Shown here piece by piece: positions 26,534-34,971 of a DNA stretch of 64,000 bases (within the stretch, counting starts at the first letter, position 1; the number at the start of each line of letters is the position of its first letter). Made by a program: the position numbers and the translations under genes. Source of the stretch: Aphelocoma coerulescens (Eukaryota > Chordata > Aves > Passeriformes > Corvidae); NCBI RefSeq assembly GCF_041296385.1, contig NC_091014.1:7849578-7913577 (forward strand), written 5' to 3'. Under the pieces are notes generated by a model. The model saw only the letters and a list, made by a program, of their open reading frames with translations. It did no database searches and was not told the origin of the DNA.

Positions 26534-29062
26534 TCAGTGGCTGGAGAGCAGCGTCCAGAGGCGGAATCGCAGCTGACCGTAAGCTTGCATCGCCTCCGCG
26601 TGGGCGGCCGGATCTCGGGCCAGGTGCTCAAAGAGGTTGAGCGGCTCGACCGTTCGCATTGCCGGCGGCAAGCTGATCTCCGCAGGAAGCCTCTTGTTGC
26701 CCAGGACAAAGTGCTCCAGGCGTTTCAACTGCAGGCAGCGGCGCAGGTATGCCATGATGTCCCACAGCCGCCGCTCAAATTCCCTCCTGCGCCACTTGGA
26801 CAGCGGTACGGTGGTCAGCACGTGCATGACCACAGTCTTCCAGGTCGAGCTGGAAAAACCTGTGCCCCTCAGGATGTAGGTGAAGAGCTGCAGGCATTTC
26901 AGGTGCAAGCTCTCACACGGCACCTGCCTGGCCACGTGCTGGAAGAATTTTGCCTCTGCCACAGCGTACGTCTCAGGCCACGCTGTGCTTGCGATGGACT
27001 CGGCCTTGGCGGGCCGGCTGCTCACAGAGCTGCTGGAGCCGCCTTCCTGGGCCTCTGTGGGCTGGCTGACCACAAAGATGTCGGAGTCCCCGTGGCGCAC
27101 CCCAAACAGCATCTCCACCATCAGGCTCTCCTTGCCTTTGCTCAGCTGGAATTGGCAGGACCGGCTGCAGGGCTGAAACACCAAGTGCCACGAGTACGAC
27201 TGAGGCAAATGCAGCCACGAGCATCTCACCAGCTGGTAGAACCAGTGGGAGGTTTTCTCCACGTCCAGGTAGGAGCCGGTGCAGAGTGTCTCTAGGAGGC
27301 TGGGCTTCTGCTTCCGCCGCAGCTCCTTCTGCGAGTGGTGCAGGAAGCACAACAGCTTCTCGCCCAGCTGCTCCCTCTCGCACGTGCACACCAGCTCCAC
27401 ACGGACGCAGAAGGTCCTTGCTGCCATCTGCCCGGCACTGTTCAGCTCCAGGTGGAAGGCGTGTCCCGGCGGGGGATTCAGTGGGACCAGCATGCGGTAC
27501 ACCACATCCCGCTCACGGGGACTCCAACCCTCAAAGGCACTGCCCACCCCGATGGCTTCTTGAGGCACCGGGTAGAAACTATTGCTCACGCTGTCAGTAA
27601 AGACACGCGTGAAGCTCTCCATCAGCTCCGCTGCCACTGAGCGACCTCTCTCCACGTCCTCGACAGGACACTGTATGCGATCCACTAAAAGGATCCCTCG
27701 CTTATTCCCAACGTCCCGGGTGTCTTCTTCCTCTTCAGTTCCACCACGGCTGCCTTTGTCCTTGCCATCACCGCGGCCTTCTTTTTCACTGGCAGCCACA
27801 TTTCCACCTTCTTCTTCTTTTCCATCTTCATTCTTCTTGCCTTTCACATTCGCATCCCTGTTTTCCTGATCCTTCCCATTCCGATCACTGGTTCTGTGTT
27901 CACTGGAATGCCTGTCTTCCTTCATCTTCACATTGTTGCTGTCTCCTTCACTTGCTTTATCAGCACCTTCTTCAGTTGAAGCAACATTGCCGTGCTCCTC
28001 TCCATTTCCATCTTCATTCTTTTCTCCCTTCATATCGGCAGCACTGCCTTTCTCATCTTTGTCTCCATCATTGCCTTCTTCGTTTCCAACGTCATTCTTT
28101 TCTTCCTCAGTTGCAGCAAAACCACAATGGTCTACTGCATTCCCACCATCACTGCTGTCTTCCTGTCCTGTCCAATCACTGCTTCTTTGCTCACCGGCAT
28201 CACTGCTTTCCTCCACCTTTAGATCCGCATTTTCTCCCTTTCCATCTCCCTCGTATTGACCTTCTTTTCCATCATCATTGTTGCCTGCCTTCGTATTTGC
28301 ATCAATGGTTTTTTCTTCATTTCCATCTCCTCCTTCTTTCTTTTCAGCATCATGGTCTTGTTCCACCTGCACATCCTTGTTTTCTCCTTCATTTGCTTCA
28401 GCACAGCCTTCTTTATCTCGAGCAACATTGCCAGGTTCTTCATTTCCTTCAGCAGTGTTGCCTCCTGGCACATTCCCACCACTCCGTCCTTCATCTTTCT
28501 TTAAGTCACAGGCATCTTCATTCTTCACATTTTGGTCTTCCTTCACCTTCACATCTTCATTTCCTTCACTGGCATCATCTTCCTCTCCTTCATTTGCAGC
28601 CACAGGACTGCCTTCTCCTTCATTTTCATTACCGCTGTCATCTGCCTCCACAGTCATATTATGGTTTTCTCCATCTTCCTTTGAATCAATAGTGTCTTCT
28701 TGCTGTTCTTTTCCTCTCTCCTCTCCTAGGGTCTTGCAGGAGCTCTGGTCCTTGCCGCTGCTGTTGGCTTCACGGCACTTTCTCCTGCAGCTAAACCACA
28801 GGCCCAAGAGGAGCAGGAGTCCAGCAAGAGCCCAGAATGGCCACTGCTGCAGGGCACCAAAGAGCAGGGCTCCCCAGCCCTCGTCCTGCTGCTCCGGGGG
28901 CCCTTGCTCCAGCTCCTGCAGCAGCCGAGCCATCTCGCGGTCGAGCAGCTCCTCCCGCTCCTGCATTCGCCGGTGCGTGGCCTCATCCAGCCCATCCCCA
29001 GCTGGCTGGGGGTACTGGATCAGGCTCTGCACGAGCACGAAGAGCAATGACAATAAAGCCAT
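26534..29062 (-). CDS. ITPRIPL1: ITPRIPL1-like membrane protein, copy 1 (842 aa)
   Basis: Inositol 1,4,5-trisphosphate receptor-interacting protein-like family, Mab-21 superfamily. Residues 1-20 form a hydrophobic signal or anchor, 26-52 a charged helix likely to be a coiled coil, and about 72-91 a transmembrane helix followed by a basic stop-transfer (RRKCR). Residues about 104-455 are a low-complexity acidic region rich in Glu, Asp, Gly, Asn and Lys. Residues about 480-835 are the Mab-21-like domain. A GS pair at 507-508 and the E517-R-D519 pair match the nucleotidyltransferase-fold metal site seen in cGAS. I chose the ATG at 29062 because it has a strong ACCATGG context and follows a splice acceptor by three bases; the open frame continues upstream only through intron and exon 1. 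Human ITPRIPL1 is about 555 residues, so the excess is mainly the acidic region. Cellular role here is inferred from family only. Confidence 0.9.
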   Translation of the reverse strand: MALLSLLFVLVQSLIQYPQPAGDGLDEATHRRMQEREELLDREMARLLQELEQGPPEQQDEGWGALLFGALQQWPFWALAGLLLLLGLWFSCRRKCREANSSGKDQSSCKTLGEERGKEQQEDTIDSKEDGENHNMTVEADDSGNENEGEGSPVAANEGEEDDASEGNEDVKVKEDQNVKNEDACDLKKDEGRSGGNVPGGNTAEGNEEPGNVARDKEGCAEANEGENKDVQVEQDHDAEKKEGGDGNEEKTIDANTKAGNNDDGKEGQYEGDGKGENADLKVEESSDAGEQRSSDWTGQEDSSDGGNAVDHCGFAATEEEKNDVGNEEGNDGDKDEKGSAADMKGEKNEDGNGEEHGNVASTEEGADKASEGDSNNVKMKEDRHSSEHRTSDRNGKDQENRDANVKGKKNEDGKEEEGGNVAASEKEGRGDGKDKGSRGGTEEEEDTRDVGNKRGILLVDRIQCPVEDVERGRSVAAELMESFTRVFTDSVSNSFYPVPQEAIGVGSAFEGWSPRERDVVYRMLVPLNPPPGHAFHLELNSAGQMAARTFCVRVELVCTCEREQLGEKLLCFLHHSQKELRRKQKPSLLETLCTGSYLDVEKTSHWFYQLVRCSWLHLPQSYSWHLVFQPCSRSCQFQLSKGKESLMVEMLFGVRHGDSDIFVVSQPTEAQEGGSSSSVSSRPAKAESIASTAWPETYAVAEAKFFQHVARQVPCESLHLKCLQLFTYILRGTGFSSSTWKTVVMHVLTTVPLSKWRRREFERRLWDIMAYLRRCLQLKRLEHFVLGNKRLPAEISLPPAMRTVEPLNLFEHLARDPAAHAEAMQAYGQLRFRLWTLLSSH
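27698..28717 (-). repeat. Coding acidic minisatellite-like region, unit 1
   Basis: The stretch encodes residues about 116-455. Degenerate blocks of the type (D/N)-V-K-x-K-E-D followed by N-E-D-G and G-N-V-A recur, with block starts near residues 171, 231, 281, 344, 378 and 406. That suggests an underlying period of about 28-34 codons with diverged units. The coding strand is strongly purine-biased. The region repeats at 36136-37155, 44574-45593 and 53012-54031. Confidence 0.7.
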
Positions 29063-29065
29063 GGT

Positions 29066-29343
29066 CTGCAAGAGGACACACAGAAGGGGTTCAGTAGGGC
29101 CGGAATGGAGGCAGCCGGTGCGGGGCAGGAGCCACAGGGATGTGGCAGCAGGAAGGAGAGGGCCCCCGGCAGCTGGCAGGAGGCAAGGCCTGCACCGCTG
29201 CCCCAGCGAGCACCGAGCCGGAGCAAGGCGCTCCCGCCAGGGGCTGGGCCCTGCGTGCAGGGACAGAACACACGCCCCGGCTGCCGGCGCTTCTGCCCCA
29301 GCCCTCCCCCAGCCCGGCCTCCCCACCACCTGTGTGCACTCAC
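29066..29343 (-). other. 5'UTR intron of copy 1 gene
   Basis: The donor is GCG|GTGAGT, with GT at 29343-29342. The acceptor is a pyrimidine-rich stretch ending TTGCAG at 29066, preceded by a TACTGAAC branch-like motif. The intron is 278 bp and ends three bases before the ATG. A 5'UTR intron upstream of a single coding exon suits this family. Exon 1 lies immediately right of 29344, and its start is not defined by the sequence. Confidence 0.8.
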
Positions 29344-29405
29344 CGCTTGCCCAGGCTCTACTGGCGGCAACGACAACCAACGGGGCCTTTTCCAGCTGCC
29401 CCCAT

Positions 29406-29431
29406 TGTGACACGGCCCCTGTGGTGTCACA
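29406..29431. promoter_or_regulatory. Inverted repeat in the presumed promoter, unit 1
   Basis: TGTGACAC, 10 bases, GTGTCACA: perfect 8-bp arms about 60-90 bases upstream of the exon 1 donor. The neighbourhood is GC-rich without a TATA box, and TCACAGGCC occurs twice just beyond. It could be a dimeric factor site or lie in the untranslated leader. Function is inferred only. Confidence 0.35.
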
Positions 29432-29549
29432 GGCCCCAGAGCGCATCACAGGCCAGCCCCACCCGCCATCCCCAGCCCGGGAACTCATCATGGCCCTGGG
29501 CACCCAGAGCCTCAACAGACACAAAGTGCAGACCCATCAGTCGTGAACC

Positions 29550-31346
29550 CGGGAACCCCAGGGCTTCCCTGTACAAAGCAGGCACAAGCACCCTCCCACA
29601 CAAACCCTTGTCAAATATAAATATGGGTGACAGGACCCCGATACGCTCTCTATATAGGTGCAGGCTTTTACTGATGATTGCAGGCCGATGTTCTTTACTA
29701 TTAACAATAATATTTATTACTTTGGCCACAGCCTGTCATACAGGCTAATTTTTAGTTACAGGTTTAGTGAGAAAGCAAGAATTAGAGGCCGCTTGAATGA
29801 TGCACAGGAAGTTTAAACGTCATCCAATGTTAAGGCCTACCCTTCTTTTACACCAGCACTGTCCTGCCTCACACATCTTTTGTGAGATAAACCCTTTTGG
29901 GAGGGTTTCTCTCCTGAATTTAGGAACACTTTCAAAGATCTGTTTATTGTTTGACAAAAGATTACATACATCCAACTGATGGTTTGCACAGTAGCACAAA
30001 AAACCATCCAAACTGCTTCTTACGCTAGATGTGGCTGATCAATAGCCTGGCTGAGAAATGGACATGCCACTGTAACAAGAAATACAAGTTTGGAAAAGGA
30101 AAAAGAAAAGTCCTCAAAACACAGAACTCCTGAAGCTTAGCTCGCTCCACTCTAATGTGCTCTCCCTCAATGCCACATAAAGATGTGCTCCTCCTGACAC
30201 TTGCAGCAACTGGCTTCTCTCTTGCCATTCCGAGAGGAACTATTTTGTATAGGGATGTAGACGTGTCTGCATTTAGACGCCATCCTCAGTACAAACCTCC
30301 TCCCTTGCTTTTTTCTGACTGGAGATCCTTGCTACTGGCTACGATGGTGCTGTTTATTGGGAAGAGTTTCTCTGATGCTGATCACAGCACAGCACAGCAG
30401 GAGGTCCCTTTTTGCTCCCTTGGGCTACTCAAATTCCTCTTGGGTGATCTCTGAAATACTCTTTATCAGCTGAGGGCTGACAAAACACAGAATGTCTGAG
30501 TGATCGCCCTTCCCTTGTCCAGCCGTGACACAAGAGCTGGGTGCACTCAGAAAACACAGTTTTCTGAACCATCCTATATAAAACCAACAACCAGCTCCTT
30601 ATAAATTCTGCCATCTAGATGAGGTCGCCATTGAACAGCTCCATGTCCCAAGTGGTACCCAGCAGGGAGGGAAGCAGAGGAAGACAGGATCACAGCAGCC
30701 ACTGATCAGTCATTCACAGGCAGCGCCACAAAGAAAGACGAGAGAGTCAGGAATTTCACAGGCTACTCTGTTTCAGCAGCCTATGTCACCCTGCTCCTTT
30801 TAAATGTCTTCTGATGACAAGCTTCATGTCCAAGCACAGTGCTCACCTTTGGGACATGAGTAACTAAGATGCAGAACGGGAGGAAAAATTTCTTCTGACC
30901 TCCAGTCACCTGACTGTCAAGCAGACAGAGAAAACCTCCAGTCTGTTCTGAGGGAGGTGTTTTATCAACTCACCTGTAGCTAAAGCTATTCAGAAAGCCC
31001 ACACTACCAGACCCAGAGTGGTAAAGAGCCTATTCATTTGCTGACCCTGGAGAAAAGGCAGCTTTAAACAAACTCTGCCACTCCCACTCTCTCTCCCTAG
31101 AACTTCAGGTTGAGACGCCTAGGACCAACTAAAGAAAAAAGCCATTTCATTCATGCCCTGGTCAAGCATTTCACACCCTCTTGTCCCTCCCAATCTACCA
31201 GCCAGTCAACACAGAAAAAGCAAGAGACCCGTGGTAGGCTTCCAGTGGAAATACTGGCAAAATCTTCTTGGACTGCATTATTTGAAGGACCTGAGGTCAA
31301 CTCACTCACTGACCGTGAATGACTTTTACTGCTCCACTTAGCCTAC
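29550..31346. other. Unit 1: non-coding spacer, no gene recognised
   Basis: This lies upstream of the ITPRIPL1-like gene. It contains AT-rich stretches and short frames only. It recurs unchanged at +8438, +16876 and +25314. A TATATAG motif near 29653 and AT-rich sequence beside it hint at an old unrecognised repeat, but I cannot support a call. Confidence 0.4.
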
Positions 31347-31380
31347 CAGCTCAGCTCAGCTCAGCTCAGCTCAGCTCAGC
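31347..31380. repeat. (CAGCT)n pentamer microsatellite, unit 1
   Basis: Nearly seven perfect tandem copies of CAGCT (34 bp). On the minus strand this reads as repeated GAGCT. The copy number is the same in all four units. Confidence 0.95.
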
Positions 31381-32023
31381 AGCCTCCCAGCTACCTTTAG
31401 CTGCATAAGCACACGACCTGCAATCAGAAAGGCGTGAATCTTCCTTAGGAAGGAAACGGACACGGGGAATGAAGAGTGGAGATTAGTCCACACTCTGAGG
31501 AACAGGCAACAGCAACCAAACACTCTGGCAATAGCTTGTGTCTAGAAGCTCTCTACCTTCCAATCCACCTCAAGGCTTTGGGACTTGTGCTGACTTGCAC
31601 AAAGGAACCCACTCCACCCTGCAGCAGTGGGCTCCTTCTTTCCAGCCTGGATGGAGGCATGTCCTGTATTTTGCAAGCATGTCCAGGTGTTCAGAATGGA
31701 ACATGCTGATCATGATTAGCACCTTAAGGCACGCAGCTCTTCCCTTCTCAAAGAATGCTTTGTGAAATGATAGGCAGTGCTATCCCCACCTTTCCAAACA
31801 AATTACCCTCCTTCTATTGCACTTGCCTTCAAAACACTGCCACTTCTTCATTTCAGACTATGCTTCCCTCAGAAGGATGCACAAAAGGTTAGAGTAGTTG
31901 CAAGCACCCGCACCTGCAATTTTCAACTAACTGCGTCTTCAGAAAGGCTTCTGACAACAGGCCATTCTCTGGACATGAACACGGCAACGCCGAGGCAAGA
32001 TAAATGACTTTGCTACATCTTAC

Positions 32024-32097
32024 AGCCCAGATGTCTATGGCCAGAGAAGACACCAGCAGGTTGTCCTGATACTTCTGCTCATCCTCTCTGGTAGCAG
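32024..32097 (-). pseudogene. Exon-like 74-bp piece of an unrecognised gene, unit 1
   Basis: On the minus strand the acceptor CTGTACAG at 32098 and donor GCT|GTAAGA at 32023 bracket an open 74-bp segment. In one phase it reads as a plausible peptide beginning ATREDEQKYQDN. It lies on the same strand and downstream of the larger fragment at 32338-32773, so both may be exons of one captured gene. I do not recognise the protein, and the splice phases of the two pieces do not join cleanly with the sites I can see. Confidence 0.35.
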
Positions 32098-32337
32098 CTG
32101 TACAGAGAACAACACAGTTTTAAATTCTAACTCAGTTTGTGCTCCACTGATGAACGGAAACAGAAGTAAGGGAAAGGGACTTTGCTTCGGAGCAAATGTG
32201 CGTTTTCTGTGGATTTCAGTGTCCAGGATTTAAACCGCTAAGGGGTCTTCTTCAGTAAATCCAAAGCACAATTGGCTACAGAAACCTGTATCTGATACTA
32301 CTGATAAGCGCTGACAGTTCTCTGGCTGTGACTCATT

Positions 32338-32773
32338 TCATTCAAACCTGCTTTCTCCGAATGCACATCTGACAGCAGGACTTGCTCCATTCAGCCTGCA
32401 GCAGTTCCACAGGAAAGATGTTGTGAAATTGGCCACACATCTTCGCAACACTTCCACTTCAACATTTTTCCCACTATGTTCAAATGTATTTCTCAGCTTC
32501 CTAAGGAGTGCAGTGTCCGTAACAAAGGAGACGAGACTTTCATGCAGAAATGGAGAGACCTTGAACCGCAGTGGCAGGAACAACTCTGGTGTAATACCAG
32601 TGCCAGATGGCATGGGCATGAAAAGCACACTCACATCAATACGAACAGGCTTAGGAGAGACACAGAGCCCGCAGGGTGAGGTATTCCCAAAGAAGGGGAA
32701 TTGACAGTGCAAAGGAGAGTTAATACCAACCAGGTGCTCAGTTACTTTATCAGAGCCCCCCTGTTTTCAAGGC
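32338..32773 (-). pseudogene. Protein-like fragment of an unrecognised gene, unit 1
   Basis: The minus-strand frame is open from 32766 to 32338 and reads like real globular protein, with patterned hydrophobics and the stretch PKPVRIDVSVLFMPMPSG. A splice-acceptor-like TTCTTTCAG ends at 32774. In-frame entry from that acceptor meets a TGA at once, whereas one fewer G in a nearby G6 run would keep the frame open. That suggests a frameshifted exon or a wrongly placed boundary. There is no ATG at the head of the frame. Unit 1 has Val where units 2-4 have Ala in the ESL(V/A)SF stretch. Family unknown to me. Confidence 0.4.
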
Positions 32774-33386
32774 CTGAAAGAACAGCTCAGTGCCAGAAAG
32801 ACATCCAGATCATTTGGCCATGCTTGCTCTTATGGAACACTGTTTTCAATTTCCATCCTAGTGGGGTTGCATACTACTGACCAGTTAAAACCAGCACCTG
32901 AGCTACACAACAGTGTTTCAGTGGCAACTGTAGGTTGTAGGTTCTGCCCTTCCCCTCTCCCAGCATGCTCCTCAGACACACAGCACACTTGCACATGCAC
33001 CAAAACTCACAGCCACACCCACAGTTTGACCACCTGCAATAATAGTTTTGGCCCTGGCCAATCTAGCCCTGGGTGGATTGTGCAACAAGAAGCCATGGGG
33101 GCCGTGCTTCTCCCCGAATCCAAGCATCGCCCCAGAGGCCACACAAGCTGTGCGGTCAGGCCGTAAGGCTCAATGGCACACAGAGATCAAGTCCTACCCA
33201 CTGAGAGCACACGTCCTTGTGGAAGGGACTGATGAGAGACTGGAGCTGGGGCAAGGGACAGGGCAGGTCTCTGCAGCTGGGGGCAGAGGAGAGGGGAACA
33301 AAGTGGGTGGGTGTGTTTGGGGAGAAGGGAGCAAGGAGGGTGTTCTCCTCCTTCCACAAGCTGGGCCAAAGGGGCTGTGGTGGGAG
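32774..33386. other. Unit 1: spacer up to LTR2
   Basis: It holds a CA-rich stretch near 32978-33020 and a purine-rich stretch near 33240-33355. No gene recognised. It ends in GGAG, the left flank of LTR2. Confidence 0.4.
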
Positions 33387-33858
33387 TGATGCCTTTTCCT
33401 GGTCTTAAAATCAAGAATCATACCCGGTTAGAAGGGGAAAAGAGATTTTACCTTGGTATTTATTTTAAGGATCCTTAGGTGCACACGTCCAGGTCATATG
33501 CATCGAGATGCGCCCCACCGAGTGTGTGTGTGTGTTTGTGTCCCCAACATTAGGTATAACATTACAGGTTTTACTAATTAGCATATCTACCCAAGATTCC
33601 CCAATGAGAGACTCAAGTGAGCCCCCCTCCCCAAGGATCCTTCCACTGGATGGTTCTATCTTGGTTTACAGAATGTGTTCTGGAGAGGACCTTGGGCTCT
33701 GGGGCACACCGATCCCTAACTACGAAGCTTCTAAAATGTTGAGTCTCTTAGCTTGACAAACAAGTCCAAGAATGTAGGCAAAACCCACTAAGAATACAGA
33801 AGTTGTAAAAGGTATAATAGGGGTATAAAAGAAAAGGCAAAAAATCTTCATGGCATCA
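33387..33858 (-). mobile_element. LTR2, internal unit-type LTR
   Basis: 472 bp with TGATGCC...GGCATCA ends, flanked by GGAG on both sides (33383-33386 and 33859-33862), as a 4-bp target duplication would be. On the probable sense (minus) strand an AATAAA lies at 33459-33464. A short GT repeat sits at about 33522-33535. It differs from LTR3 and LTR4 by a private A at 33611. No retroviral genes adjoin it. Confidence 0.93.
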
Positions 33859-34348
33859 GGAGCAGTGCCTGCCCAGCAGAGGAAGCAAAAGGCAGGGAGC
33901 TCAGCGAGCACAGTTCCCTCTCAGCGGAACAGCGAGTTCTGCTGTTGGCAGCGATCCTCCTCTGGGAGGTCCCTGCCTGCTCTCCTCACTCTTGCCTGCT
34001 TGTTCCTGGCCCCTCAGAGGACTTCCCTCTCTGACGTGGGCCACAGCAGCTTTCTTTCCCATGCTCTCAATGAGGAGGGGCAGGTTTTAAGCAGCACTGG
34101 GAGGATTAATTAATATTTGAGCTGTTTCAACCATCATGACTTCTGGTTGCATTCATGAGACAAAATTAATAGCCTGGCTCTAGAGTGTTGCAGAAATGCA
34201 ATACCGAGATGTGACTGCTGGACACAATCACCGCTTGAGTCACTTTGTCATTTTTTCAAGTAGCTGCAATGGATGGACATTCTCTAAGAACCATTGGGTT
34301 AAATACAAAGAAGGACACTTTTCAGGCAATTTGAGAAACTTCTCTCCT

Positions 34349-34354
34349 TTTATT
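34349..34354 (-). promoter_or_regulatory. Candidate poly(A) signal, unit 2 gene
   Basis: AATAAA on the minus strand at the position equivalent to 25911 in unit 1. Confidence 0.45.
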
Positions 34355-34971
34355 ATTTCTTCAAACATACATATGTAGATATTACTGAAGGGCAGCTATA
34401 CCAGAGTAGCTCAATTGCCTAAACTAAGGGTAACTGGGAAATAATCTCACACTAACAATCCTAAAGGACCTCTTGACGTGATGTTGGTGAAACTAGTTCC
34501 TATTACGAAAACTTGGACTACCTACTCTCCTATGGTAAAGTGAGTTAAAACTATTATCTTCACTTCCACAGACTGAGATGAACTACATCTTTACAAAACC
34601 ATTATAAAGTACATACAGGTCACTGAAAAAACTACATTAATTTTCTAACAGGCTCGGTTTTGGTCTTCCAGGTATGCCAGGCAACCTCTCAGCATCAGTG
34701 TCTTCCGTGAGGATGTGCAGGTGGAGCCAGTTTCTGCCTTACAGACTTTGGGCAATATTGCAACAGCACCATCATGACTGGAAGGTGAAGGGCAAGGCAA
34801 CGCAGAGATGTGTGTCTGCACGGTGAATCCATGTGCCGCAGCATCTTCCATCCATGGGAGCAGGAAAGCAGCTTCAGGATTGCCAGTGAAAAAAGCAAGA
34901 ATGATGCCGTGCTCACGTGGCTGCCATCGGGTGTGAGCCCCCCCAGCACAGCTCTGTGCAGGGAATTCCTC

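Noticed and set aside
26372..27295. 307-codon plus-strand frame antisense to the Mab-21-like domain
   Set aside because: It is a shadow of a GC-rich coding exon, with no recognisable domain and no initiation context worth noting.
29063..29524. N-terminal extension of the ITPRIPL1-like frame to 996 residues
   Set aside because: The extra 154 codons run across a well-formed intron (donor 29343, acceptor 29066) and exon 1. The ATG at 29062 has a strong start context and is followed directly by the expected hydrophobic N terminus.
28278..29546. 422-codon open frame on the plus strand (and equivalents in each unit)
   Set aside because: It is antisense to the acidic coding region and the 5' end of the gene. 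Its Ser/Pro/Phe-rich translation is what the complement of Glu/Asp/Lys-rich repeats produces, and its presence in four units is not independent evidence.
31153..31341. Small plus-strand frames in the unit spacer as genes
   Set aside because: They are short, have no recognisable domain, overlap each other in different frames and are repeated only because the unit is repeated.
33371..33386. Purine-rich stretch before LTR2 as a plus-strand polypurine tract
   Set aside because: It is interrupted by pyrimidines, and it would require the LTR to be plus-sense, against the AATAAA placement. GGAG at its end is better explained as target duplication.
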